From CAZONU01 sp965370045 (GTDB lineage Bacteria; Planctomycetota; SZUA-567; JAKLDR01), in contig CBDUSI010000038.1 in the NCBI GenBank assembly GCA_965370045.1, positions 1 through 35,966 on the forward strand: a DNA stretch of 35,966 nucleotides. The letters are read 5' to 3'. The notes beneath the pieces were generated by a model, which saw only the letters and a list, made by a program, of their open reading frames with translations, was not told the DNA's origin and searched no databases. Of the stretch, positions 16,263 through 24,327 are shown one piece after another (position 1 is the first letter of the stretch; each line of letters begins with the position of its first letter). The position numbers and the translations under genes are program-made.

Positions 16263-19200
16263 CTACTCCATGAAGCCGCGGTCGGTGGGCAGCCAGGTGA
16301 ATTCAAGGATGTTCATGCGCCCGTCCCAGGTGCGCTCCACGGTGACCCGCGCGCGCATCTCCGCCAGGGGCTCGTCGGTCTGGTCCACCGCGTTGCCGGT
16401 CACGAAGATGGTGTAGACCGTGCTGTTCGAGCAGTAGGACGAGTCGAAGCGCAAGCGGTTCGTGTCCGGGTCGTTGGTGTAGAGGTCCGAACTGTCGTCG
16501 TTGTCCAGGTCCCAGGGCTTGACCCGCGAGTTGGCGTCGGCGCTCCCGTAGTAGTGGTAGAGCATGGAGTCCGACGGCGAGTGGAAGCCCTTGAGCGGCT
16601 TGCGCCCGAAAGAGGTGTAGGACTGGGTCCAGCCGGCGCCGGCGAAGGTCGGCGGGTACCACAGCTCGTTGAGGTTGAGCTTGTTGATCTGCTTGAGCTC
16701 GCCGACGAAGTGGCCCTTCACCGAGCTCACCGTGCCGCCGTTCCACACGTAGGTCAGGGAGTTCTCGGTCAGCTCTTCCTCGTCGGCGATCCCGTCCTGG
16801 TCGCCGTCGTAGAAGTCGAGGTTCTCGAGGGTGTTGGGGAAGAGGTTCCAAAGCATCTGCTGGCAGAGGTCGGTCACGCCGTAGATGTCGTACCAGGTGT
16901 CCCAGGAGAAGGCCGCCCACTTGTTATCGCTGGCGGCGGCGGGGTCGCTGCCCTCCAGCCATCTCCCGTCGGCCGACAGCACGTCGTGCTGGCGGCCCGA
17001 GTAGGTGGCGACGGCCGGGTCGTCCTCGGCGTCGGCCAGGGTGACCTGCCGGCCGATCCCGGTGAGAATGCTCATGGTGCATTCCTTGCGGTCGGGCTCG
17101 CGGTAACCGTAGTAACTGTAGGTGAAGTTGCGGTCGGTGCGCAGGCGCACCGAGTGCTCGCTCATGGACGACGACTTTCCGGAACTCCCGTCGGTGACCG
17201 CCGCCCCGGACGTCGTCCCGTCGAACTCGTGGCGCCGGGTCGGCACGTTGAGGTTCCACATGTTGGTGTTGCGGGAGTTGCAGACCGGGTCGGCACCCGC
17301 CAGGTCCGCGTAGCCCGGCGGACAGGGCTGCGGCAAAGCGCGGAAGGCTGCTTCGCGGGCTGCCGCGTCGCCGACGGCGGGATCGGGATAGCCGTCGGCG
17401 CTGCCGGCGCCCCACCACTTCTTCTTGGCGTCGCTGGTCCAGGGGTCGTAGCCCACGGCCGAGTCCAGGGCGCCGCTGTGGTCGGTGTTCTGCAGGGTCA
17501 TGGGCAGCAGGTCCCAGCACATGTACCCGTCGGCGTTGGAGCGGTTGTCCAGCGGGTTGCGGGCCTGCCAGGAGAGCATCTTGGTGGCGTCGTCGGGGTC
17601 CACGACGCAGGCCTCGCTGATATTGATGGCGGCGCCGGCGCTGTCGGTCAGCTCCACGTAGTCAACGATCCGGTAGCTATCGTTAAACGAGCTCCCCTCA
17701 CTGTAAACGAAAGTCCCCGGCCTGGTGGAGTAGTACTGGTAGTAGTAGACGATGGCCAGCTTGGACCCGTCGAGGCGCTCGTCGAAGCTGATCACCCCGT
17801 ACTGCCGCGGGTACTTGGAGGTCAGCGCGTATGTCCTGTCAGTCGTCCAGCGCGTGCACCCTCCCCCGGCGGTAATCTTCCCGCCGATGGCGATGCGCTC
17901 GGCCACCGTCGGCCAGCCGGTGTCGTTGGTGGCCACGTCGTAGTCGCCCTTGTACAGCCAGTCCGAGGAGTAGTACTTCTGGCTCCCGCGGCAGTGGTCG
18001 GCTTCCAGGGGGTGCTCCTGGTCGAAGCCCAACCCGCGCCGAACGGTCTGCAAGGCGGGCTGGTCATCCGCGTAGTCCCCAGTCCACCCGCCCAGCGGCT
18101 GGTTGTAGCTGCCCACGTGGACGTAATCCATGTAGTAGGGGTTCCGCCCGGGGCCGTACCAGCGCACCGGCATCTTGCGGTAGATGCTCACCGTGGCGGT
18201 GAAGCCGTTGGCGGCCGCGGCCTGCTGGTGGGCCGGGTCGGGGTCGGGCATGACGTACTTCTCGTCGGCGCGGATGTAGACCGCGTTGTCATTGGCGACC
18301 GTCCAGTTGGCGGAGTCCTCGTCGCCGTCGTCGGTGATCAGCACGTGGGACTCGTCGTAGAGCGTCGGGTCCGCCAGGGGGCGTTCCTTCTGACTGCTGC
18401 TCCCAAGGTCCCCGTGCCCGTATTCCACGTTGAAGGTCACGTCGTGCCAGCGGCCGCCGTTGTCGTCGGCGTCCCAGATCAGCAGGCGCCAGTCGGCACA
18501 ATTATTGCTGCCGCCCGAGCCGCCCACTTTCCACATCGCCTCTGGGTCGATGGACGGGCACACGTCGGTGGTGTATGTGGGCTTCGTGCGCCAGCGCATG
18601 TCGAAGTCGTAGGGGTGCGTGAAGTAGGGCATGCGGGTCACCGGGTCGCAGAGCACGCCGGGGTAGGTGGTCCAGTAGTCGTCCGTCGAGTCGGACGCGC
18701 CCCAGCCCAGGCTGTCGAAGCGCACACTGAGGTGGGAGCAGTGACCGGACGCCAGGGTTCCGCCGTCGACGTACCCGGCGCACAGCAGTTCCACGAAGTG
18801 CCGGGCGGGCTTCTTGGTCGGGTCGTTCACGTCGTAGGCCTCGCGCACCGGGCGCTCGGCGTTCTTGAACTTGCCGTAGAAGCGGCCGATCTCGTTGATG
18901 CTCACCGGGGTGACGTGATTTATGAAGAGTTTGCCGCCGCACACCGGGCAGCCCTCGCCGATGTCGTCCAGGCAGACGTCGGCCGCGGAGGCGCGCATCT
19001 TGCGGAACACCTTCTTGCTGGTGCCGGCGTCCCACCGGGACTTGTAGAACGGGCTGATCCGGGGGTTGTGCACCAGGTGGCCCCGGGAGCAGGCCGCGCT
19101 CATGGAGTTGGAGCCGCGCTGCTGGCAGGCGATGCGGCTGGCGGTCATGGCCATGAACTTCTCGATGCGGTTGGTTTTCCGCTGAATCCCCCAACTGCTG

Positions 19201-21890
19201 GGGTCGCCCTCGGTGCCGGTGGCGCCGCCGTAGGTCGCGGCGATGGTGTATGTGGCGGTGGGGGCCGTCCCGGCCTCGTGGTCGTCCTTGTAGTCGGTGT
19301 ACTCGGTGCCGTCGTCGGCGTTGGTCTCGAACAGGTACTCGAGCAGCTTGTACTTGCCGTCCCGGGTGCGGTAGCCGCCGAAGCACTCCAGGTCGAGCAT
19401 CACCTGGATGTAGCGGTCGCGGGTCTGCTGGCTCTTCTTGGCCGCCGCGTCGGCCCAGAGGATCGGCGCGTCGCGCTCGCACTGCGCGGTGGCGAAGCGC
19501 TCGTCAGTGGCGTCCCCGCTGTCGGCCGCGTCCCAGTCGATCACCAAGAGGTCCCGGTCCCAGAAGCGGTCCAGCGTGTAGTAGAAGCCCTGCACGGTGG
19601 TCAGCGCCGAGATGAGCCGCGCGTCGGAGGCCACCTTGATTTTGGCGGCCTCGTCCACGTTCATCTGTTCCATTGTGCGGCGGCGGGCGCTATCATCCTC
19701 GTCATACGGGCTGCTGTAATAATCGCAGCCCCACCCCCCGTCGGGGATCTTCAGGCAGGCCTTGCGCAGGTAGGTGGCGAACTCCGAGCGGGTCTCAAAG
19801 GGCCCCAACCACATCAGGTAGCTGAGTATCGACGCGCGCACGCCGCGCGTCGTGCCGTATACCAGGGCGCTGGACGAGCCGGGGACCTCCGTGGCGCGGG
19901 TGTAGTCGACCTGCGGGTAACCCGGATTTGCCGCGTTGTACGCGTTGAGACCATAGTTGCCCTCCGCGCCCCAGAAGGTGGCACAACCGGTGGCATGTTC
20001 GAGGCCGCCGGTGTTCGTCCAGTAGTAGGGCAGCGGGTCCGGCCGGATCGGCGCGAAGGCGCAGGCCATCGACTGCAGCAAGCTGGCGCTGCGCGAGTCG
20101 CCGGTCTGGGGGTTGAAGCCATTCTTGAGGGCTCCCAGGAAACCTCCGGCGGCCCTCACATCGCCCAGGGGAAAGACGTTCGGGGGACCCTTAGTCAGCG
20201 TCGTGAGGGGGTGTATTACCCCGCCCTTCAGCGCCGAGGCGTTCCAGGTGCCGTTGTCGGGCATGATGCTCACCGCGTAGCGGCCGTACTTCTTCTCGGC
20301 GTCCAGCGGGTCGTAGCAGTAGATCCACTTGGCCTCGGGGTAGTGGTACCAGGTCAGGTCGCCGGGCACGGCCGAGCTGCCGGGGTCGTTGGTCCACTGC
20401 TCGATGTTGTAGTCGTTGTTGCACCCGTTGATGTTGGCCAGCCCGCCGATGACGTCGTCGGCCCAGGGCACCTCGCTCCACTTGTTGAGGTGGGTGCGGT
20501 CGTAGGGGTAGCGGTAGCCGGCCTGGTTGCTCTTGGCCAGCTCCGGATTCAGGTTGATGTCGTTGGCCACCAACAGGCCGTCCCGCCGCCGGGTGCCAGC
20601 CTCGACCTCGGCGACGTCGGGGTCGTCGAAGCCGTCGCTGGACAGGTCGTCAATACCGGAGACCGCCGGGTCCAGGGAGTACAGCGGGTCGGAGCGGAAG
20701 ACCTGGTAGAAGGAGTCGCCGACTATCTTGGGGTCGATGAACTCCCAGCCGTTGTCCTGGGGCGTGCCGTTGTCCCACAGCCGGCGGTTGTTGGCGTGCA
20801 GGCCGGCCTGGAAGAGGTCGTGGTTGTCCATGGCCTCGGGTAGGTAGGCGTCGCGCTTGAGCTGCCACAGTGCCCAGTCGCGCAGGGCCTTGTCGGTGGC
20901 GTCCACCGCGCCGCTGCCGTCGATGTCCACCCCGCCGAACTCGAAGGCGGCCCCGTCGGCCGGCTTGTATTTGATGAAGGCCGCGGCGCTGACCCACCGG
21001 GGGTCACCCCCGTGGCCCTTGGTCGTGGTGACGAAGGCGGCGCTCGTCTGGCAGGCGCCCGGGAACGTCGGGGGGCTGCCCGCCGAGGGGGGGCAGTCGT
21101 TCATCCCGACCACGTAGTAGCTGACGCCGGCCTCGCCCGTGGGGTGCGCCTCCTTGATGGTCAGGCTGGTCGCGGTGATTGTATTGGTCGCGGGATCGTC
21201 GATGTGGTAGAGCGTCCCGTTGATGTATATCTCGGCGTTGTCCAACCATGTGGGGTCGAAGTTCGTGGCCGCACCGGTCACCACGGTGCCGCCGTTGGCC
21301 ACCGTGACGGTCCCCGCCGAGGTGCCCGCGCCGTAAGACTGGTAGCGCTGGGCGCCGCCGACGATCTCCTGATAGGTGTAGGGCCGGGGGTCCATCGCCC
21401 AGACGTTGGTGAAGCTCGCGTGGAGGTTGTTGATCTTGTTGGCGTGGCCGGAGTAAGCGCTGGCCCCCGCCCAGACCACCCAGGCCTCGCCGTTCCAGAA
21501 GCCGCGCTGGCGGAGGATGGGCTTGAGGCTGCCCGTCCCCATATCGTAGTAGGCCGCGTCGCTCAGGGGCCGCAGGCTGGTCTCCGGGTCGGTGAGGGTG
21601 AAGTCCCCGCCGGTAGCGTAGCGGGCGCTGACGAAGGGCTCGTGCTCGTAGACTCCCCAGACGTCGTACATCATCTCGGCCATGGCCCGGTGCAGCCCGA
21701 CGATGCAGTACTGCTCGGACTGGATGGCCTGCCGGTAGTAGACCGCCGCGCGGTACTCGGCGGTCACCGAACCGGTGAAGAGTATGCCGATGATCAGCAG
21801 CGATGACACGATCATCATCACCATGATCAGGGCTATGCCCCTGCGGTTCTCGCCCAGCGGCCTACGAAGTTTCTGGAGAAGGTCTCTCAC
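16263..21890 (-). CDS. Giant GspK/PilX-like pseudopilin, 1875 residues
   Basis: Start GTG at 21890, preferred over the in-frame GTG at 21923 because GGAGG precedes it at normal spacing. After R16-R17-G18 comes IALIMVMMIVSSLLIIGILF, a hydrophobic helix lacking Glu at +5 (Met23), as in GspK and PilX tip proteins. The helix runs into TAEYRAAVYYRQAIQSEQYC and GLHRAMAEMM. Typical GspK is near 320 residues, so nearly all of this protein is extra. Visible pieces: a phage-like beta module (about 193-261), a dockerin-like loop DIDGSGAVDATD (322-333), a CPVC pair (C981, C984), many Tyr/Trp/Asp-rich segments, an Asp loop DGDQDGIADEEE (about 1700) and a beta C-terminus (VYTIFVTGNAVDQTDEPLAE). First gene of the operon and possibly the pseudopilus tip or a cell-surface adhesin carried by it. 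Confidence 0.8.
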   Translation of the reverse strand: MRDLLQKLRRPLGENRRGIALIMVMMIVSSLLIIGILFTGSVTAEYRAAVYYRQAIQSEQYCIVGLHRAMAEMMYDVWGVYEHEPFVSARYATGGDFTLTDPETSLRPLSDAAYYDMGTGSLKPILRQRGFWNGEAWVVWAGASAYSGHANKINNLHASFTNVWAMDPRPYTYQEIVGGAQRYQSYGAGTSAGTVTVANGGTVVTGAATNFDPTWLDNAEIYINGTLYHIDDPATNTITATSLTIKEAHPTGEAGVSYYVVGMNDCPPSAGSPPTFPGACQTSAAFVTTTKGHGGDPRWVSAAAFIKYKPADGAAFEFGGVDIDGSGAVDATDKALRDWALWQLKRDAYLPEAMDNHDLFQAGLHANNRRLWDNGTPQDNGWEFIDPKIVGDSFYQVFRSDPLYSLDPAVSGIDDLSSDGFDDPDVAEVEAGTRRRDGLLVANDINLNPELAKSNQAGYRYPYDRTHLNKWSEVPWADDVIGGLANINGCNNDYNIEQWTNDPGSSAVPGDLTWYHYPEAKWIYCYDPLDAEKKYGRYAVSIMPDNGTWNASALKGGVIHPLTTLTKGPPNVFPLGDVRAAGGFLGALKNGFNPQTGDSRSASLLQSMACAFAPIRPDPLPYYWTNTGGLEHATGCATFWGAEGNYGLNAYNAANPGYPQVDYTRATEVPGSSSALVYGTTRGVRASILSYLMWLGPFETRSEFATYLRKACLKIPDGGWGCDYYSSPYDEDDSARRRTMEQMNVDEAAKIKVASDARLISALTTVQGFYYTLDRFWDRDLLVIDWDAADSGDATDERFATAQCERDAPILWADAAAKKSQQTRDRYIQVMLDLECFGGYRTRDGKYKLLEYLFETNADDGTEYTDYKDDHEAGTAPTATYTIAATYGGATGTEGDPSSWGIQRKTNRIEKFMAMTASRIACQQRGSNSMSAACSRGHLVHNPRISPFYKSRWDAGTSKKVFRKMRASAADVCLDDIGEGCPVCGGKLFINHVTPVSINEIGRFYGKFKNAERPVREAYDVNDPTKKPARHFVELLCAGYVDGGTLASGHCSHLSVRFDSLGWGASDSTDDYWTTYPGVLCDPVTRMPYFTHPYDFDMRWRTKPTYTTDVCPSIDPEAMWKVGGSGGSNNCADWRLLIWDADDNGGRWHDVTFNVEYGHGDLGSSSQKERPLADPTLYDESHVLITDDGDEDSANWTVANDNAVYIRADEKYVMPDPDPAHQQAAAANGFTATVSIYRKMPVRWYGPGRNPYYMDYVHVGSYNQPLGGWTGDYADDQPALQTVRRGLGFDQEHPLEADHCRGSQKYYSSDWLYKGDYDVATNDTGWPTVAERIAIGGKITAGGGCTRWTTDRTYALTSKYPRQYGVISFDERLDGSKLAIVYYYQYYSTRPGTFVYSEGSSFNDSYRIVDYVELTDSAGAAINISEACVVDPDDATKMLSWQARNPLDNRSNADGYMCWDLLPMTLQNTDHSGALDSAVGYDPWTSDAKKKWWGAGSADGYPDPAVGDAAAREAAFRALPQPCPPGYADLAGADPVCNSRNTNMWNLNVPTRRHEFDGTTSGAAVTDGSSGKSSSMSEHSVRLRTDRNFTYSYYGYREPDRKECTMSILTGIGRQVTLADAEDDPAVATYSGRQHDVLSADGRWLEGSDPAAASDNKWAAFSWDTWYDIYGVTDLCQQMLWNLFPNTLENLDFYDGDQDGIADEEELTENSLTYVWNGGTVSSVKGHFVGELKQINKLNLNELWYPPTFAGAGWTQSYTSFGRKPLKGFHSPSDSMLYHYYGSADANSRVKPWDLDNDDSSDLYTNDPDTNRLRFDSSYCSNSTVYTIFVTGNAVDQTDEPLAEMRARVTVERTWDGRMNILEFTWLPTDRGFME

Positions 21891-22010
21891 GGCGTCCCCT
21901 CCTGCTCGCCCGTCGGCGGACACAGTTCCTAGTCTAATAGGTCAAGTAGCCCGCCGGGGGGATGTTCGGACAGCTTTTCGGCCCCGGTTTGCGACATCTA
22001 AACGGCGCAA

Positions 22011-22640
22011 TCAGGTCGCTTGGCTGCCGCCGCGACGTTTGTACAGCTCCGGATTCAGGCTGGGGTCGTTATACATCTTATATTGACGGTAAACCTTGAA
22101 GCGTCGCGTCCGGTCCCGGGAGCCGGCCAGGAGCTCGTCGAAGCAGCGGGCCAGGTCCTCGCGCTGCTCGCGGAGCACCGCCAGCTTGGCCCTGCAGCGC
22201 GAGGCGTGCTCCTCGCCGGCGTCGCTGCGCCCCGCCTCGCGGGCCATGTGGTGGCACTTCAGACCCATGATGGCCATGCGGTCGACTATCGATCCGGCCG
22301 TCTCGCTGTTGAGCGGCGCTGCCGCGTCCATGCCCGCTTTGAGTTCGCCCAGCAGCGCCTCGTCGAGCTTCTCGATGAGGTCGTTGCGCTGCTGGTTGAG
22401 CTTGTCGATGGCCCGCTTGACGGCGGCGATGGTCGAGTCGTCCACGTCGGTGCGCCGGGCCTGGTCCTCCTGGTTCCAGAGCTGGTAGTTGCGGGAGCAC
22501 TGCTCCAAGACCAGCCCCCCGAACCCTTCGGCCCCGGCAGCCTCGGGAACCTCGACGCCGGCCGCGTACCAGCCGCCAAGGGTCTCGGCCTGCCGCTCGG
22601 CGACCTCTCTTCCCGTTGGGATCCTCATGGCCGCCAGCAT
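22011..22640 (-). CDS. DUF4254 family protein
   Basis: 209 residues, cytoplasmic, all-helical. Family-like signatures are NYQLWNQEDQARRTDVDDST, then AAVKRAIDKLNQQRNDLIEKLDE and PLNSETAGSIVDRMAIMGLK, with a His/Met-rich HHMAREA. DUF4254 proteins have no known reaction; I recall them mostly near sugar or LPS genes, which is not the case here. The start may be ATG 22640 or ATG 22628; no convincing ribosome site separates them. It lies 120 bases upstream of the giant pseudopilin gene on the same strand, so it may share the transcript. Confidence 0.78.
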   Translation of the reverse strand: MLAAMRIPTGREVAERQAETLGGWYAAGVEVPEAAGAEGFGGLVLEQCSRNYQLWNQEDQARRTDVDDSTIAAVKRAIDKLNQQRNDLIEKLDEALLGELKAGMDAAAPLNSETAGSIVDRMAIMGLKCHHMAREAGRSDAGEEHASRCRAKLAVLREQREDLARCFDELLAGSRDRTRRFKVYRQYKMYNDPSLNPELYKRRGGSQAT

Positions 22641-22752
22641 AGCCGCTCAGGGTCGCGCAGTCAACCGGGCCGGCCAGCATGGGCCCGCGAAAAGCAGCGC
22701 CAAGCGGGAACCGCTGATGAGAACGGGGGGACAACCGGGAAGCTTTTCCCTC

Positions 22753-22782
22753 TGGACTCGCCGGCGCGGGCCGGGTTAGAAT
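22753..22782 (+). promoter_or_regulatory. Putative sigma-70-type promoter for the small membrane protein
   Basis: TGGACT (22753-22758) and TAGAAT (22777-22782) are separated by 18 bases, 30 bases before the ATG at 22812. Each hexamer differs from consensus at one or two positions. The same TAGAAT occurs upstream of the DUF3857 gene. Confidence 0.5.
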
Positions 22783-22811
22783 CAGCGGCGGGCGATGAGG
22801 AGGAGAAACCC

Positions 22812-22958
22812 ATGACCGGGACGCTGGGGATATGGACGCCGGGCTGGCTGGAGATTATCGGCGGGGGGCTCTGCCTGCTGGTAACGGCGGGAGTCATCGC
22901 CCTGATCGTCTGGCTGATCGCCCGCAGCAAGAAGGACGAGGAGCAACCGGGCGGCTAG
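22812..22958 (+). CDS. Small single-span membrane protein (48 residues)
   Basis: 48 residues with a strong AGGAGGAG ribosome site (22798-22805). A short N-terminus (MTGTLGIWTPGWLEIIGGG) leads into one membrane helix at about 15-37 (GLCLLVTAGVIALIVWLIA) and a charged tail RSKKDEEQPGG. The layout recalls TatA-like or other tiny membrane proteins, but the TatA FG hinge and amphipathic helix are absent, so no function is assigned. Its TAG stop overlaps the stop of the convergent cupin gene inside one CTAG. Confidence 0.65.
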   Translation: MTGTLGIWTPGWLEIIGGGLCLLVTAGVIALIVWLIARSKKDEEQPGG

Positions 22959-23305
22959 GACTTCTTGCGCTTCAGCCAGAAGTCGAAGGACCTGCCGGGC
23001 ACGAAGATGTCCAGCCCGGCCGACGGCGCGTCGGACTCGTTGGTGACCACGTGCTCCTCACCGCCGGGCAGGTAGACCGCGTCGCCCTTCTCGATTACCT
23101 CGCGCCGGCCGCTCGACTCCACCGCGATGCTGCCTTCAAGCACCACCAGCACCTGCGCGCTGGGGTGCTCGTGCCGCGGAGAGCTGTGCCCCGGAGGCTT
23201 GACGAAGTGCTCTATGGAGATGTCCGTCTGGTTGCACAGGCTGGCCCGCTTCCAGTCCTTCTCGGGCTCGTAGGTCTCCGCCTCGCCGAAATGGATCACT
23301 TTCAT
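22955..23305 (-). CDS. Small cupin-domain protein
   Basis: 116 residues forming a single cupin barrel. Motif 1 is PGHSSPRHEHPSAQVLVVLEG, split as G39-x5-H45-x-H47-x3-Q51-x6-G58: the usual metal-binding Glu is Gln. Motif 2 is GDAVYLPGGEEHVVTN, matching G-x5-PxG-x2-H-x3-N. It could bind a metal and act as a small isomerase, dioxygenase or binding protein; the substrate cannot be told. A strong AGGAGGT site precedes the ATG at 23305. Divergent from the next gene and convergent with the small membrane protein. Confidence 0.87.
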   Translation of the reverse strand: MKVIHFGEAETYEPEKDWKRASLCNQTDISIEHFVKPPGHSSPRHEHPSAQVLVVLEGSIAVESSGRREVIEKGDAVYLPGGEEHVVTNESDAPSAGLDIFVPGRSFDFWLKRKKS

Positions 23306-23460
23306 GCCTGGACCTCCTGCGTTGCCGTCCCCGCCATTGTAGGCCGGCGCGCCGGCAAAGCACAGGAATCTTCCCGGGCCCGGACCGGAGCGTTTATCCG
23401 CTTGCAGGCGGCCGGCGCCGCGGGTAACTAATCCCCGGACCCCGAAGCGGGAGGTGACTG

Positions 23461-23724
23461 GTGACCGACAAGGCCTGGCAGAGGAAGATATCCGCGGAGC
23501 TCAGGCGCATCGGCGCGGGGGGCGTTACCGAGCCGGCCCCCGGCCTGCCCCTGAAGGCCGTCCGCTTCAGGTCGAGCACCGACGGGCGCCTCGCGCAGTT
23601 CTCCCGCCAGGGCTGCCTCAAGCTGATAATCAGCCGCGGGTTCGCCCTGCCGGCGCTCAGGAAGGTCAGCAAGAACGCGGGCATCGAGGCCGCCTGGCGC
23701 TCCCTCAACCTCGCCGCCGAGTAG
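23461..23724 (+). CDS. Small basic protein of unknown function
   Basis: 87 residues from a GTG start at 23461 behind GGGAGG. Basic and mostly helical by appearance, with the segments AWQRKISAELRRIGAGG and LPALRKVSKNAGIEAAWRSL. No membrane segment, signal peptide or known motif was recognised. It stands alone between the cupin and the cold-shock gene. Base and codon use match the neighbours, which supports a real gene, but the assignment is modest. Confidence 0.55.
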   Translation: MTDKAWQRKISAELRRIGAGGVTEPAPGLPLKAVRFRSSTDGRLAQFSRQGCLKLIISRGFALPALRKVSKNAGIEAAWRSLNLAAE

Positions 23725-23774
23725 CGCGGCCGGGACGCGGCGCGGAGGCAACTAAACATCCGAACGTTATGCTC

Positions 23775-23803
23775 TTGCATCCCGCTCACCACTGATGCAT
23801 AAT
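23775..23803 (+). promoter_or_regulatory. Putative cold-shock gene promoter
   Basis: TTGCAT (23775-23780) and CATAAT (23798-23803) are spaced by 17 bases. A start near 23810 would leave a leader of roughly 147 bases before the ATG at 23957, similar in scale to the long structured leaders of cspA-type mRNAs. Confidence 0.45.
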
Positions 23804-23956
23804 GACAGTCGTCACACGGGGGAAGTAACAGACAACCGATGTCACCCAGGGCGGATATCCATTGCCGGCGGCTTTCCCGCCCTGTGTTCGAGCGGTCGTG
23901 CCTCCGGGCGCGGCCGCGTTGTTTTGCCGGCGAAGATCAGTGGAGGTAGCAGCACC

Positions 23957-24271
23957 ATGTCAACCGGGAAAGTGAAGTGGTTCAGCGACAAGAAGGGCTA
24001 TGGCTTCATCCAGCAGGAGGACGGCTCCGACGTCTTCGTCCATCACGCGTCCATCAACATGGAAGGGTTCAAGACCCTGGCCAAGGGCGAGGTCGTGGAG
24101 TTCGAAGTCATTGAGGATCCCAAGGGTCCCAAGGCCGCCAACGTGGTCAAGACCGGCCGCATCGAGGAAGTCGATGACGACGGCCCCGCGCGGCAGGCCC
24201 GGCCGGCCGCGCCGGTCGGGGAGGTCGAGAACGACGGCCTCGCGGAGCCGGCGGGGGAAGTCGGCGAGTAG
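23957..24271 (+). CDS. Cold-shock domain protein with acidic tail
   Basis: 104 residues. The cold-shock domain (1 to about 68) has RNP1 KGYGFI (13-18) and RNP2 VFVHH (26-30) and the usual start GKVKWFSDKKGYGF, so it should bind single-stranded RNA or DNA. A roughly 36-residue tail rich in Glu, Pro and Ala (VDDDGPARQARPAAPV, GLAEPAGEVGE) is extra; classical CspA ends near residue 70. The ATG at 23957 follows GGAGG by 10 bases; an in-frame upstream start exists but lacks homology. It is a single-gene unit closed by the hairpin at 24296. Confidence 0.95.
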   Translation: MSTGKVKWFSDKKGYGFIQQEDGSDVFVHHASINMEGFKTLAKGEVVEFEVIEDPKGPKAANVVKTGRIEEVDDDGPARQARPAAPVGEVENDGLAEPAGEVGE

Positions 24272-24295
24272 ACTGTCCCGCACGCTGAAAGACGG

Positions 24296-24327
24296 CCGGG
24301 CGCCCCTCGCGGGCGCCCGGTTCATTT
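24296..24327 (+). terminator. Terminator of the cold-shock gene, possibly bidirectional
   Basis: A perfect 10-bp stem (24296-24305 with 24311-24320), a 5-nt loop and TTCATTT after it. The minus-strand gene ends at 24322, directly beside the hairpin, so the stem may stop transcription from both sides. Confidence 0.8.

Noticed and set aside
16059..20843. Very long plus-strand open frame (1594 codons) opposite the giant pseudopilin gene
   Set aside because: Its translation is low-complexity Val/Gly/Ala/Arg/His without domains, and it mirrors the codon pattern of the minus-strand gene; a GC-rich antisense artefact.
22812..22958. TatA identity for the 48-residue membrane protein
   Set aside because: One helix fits, but the FG hinge and amphipathic helix of TatA are missing.
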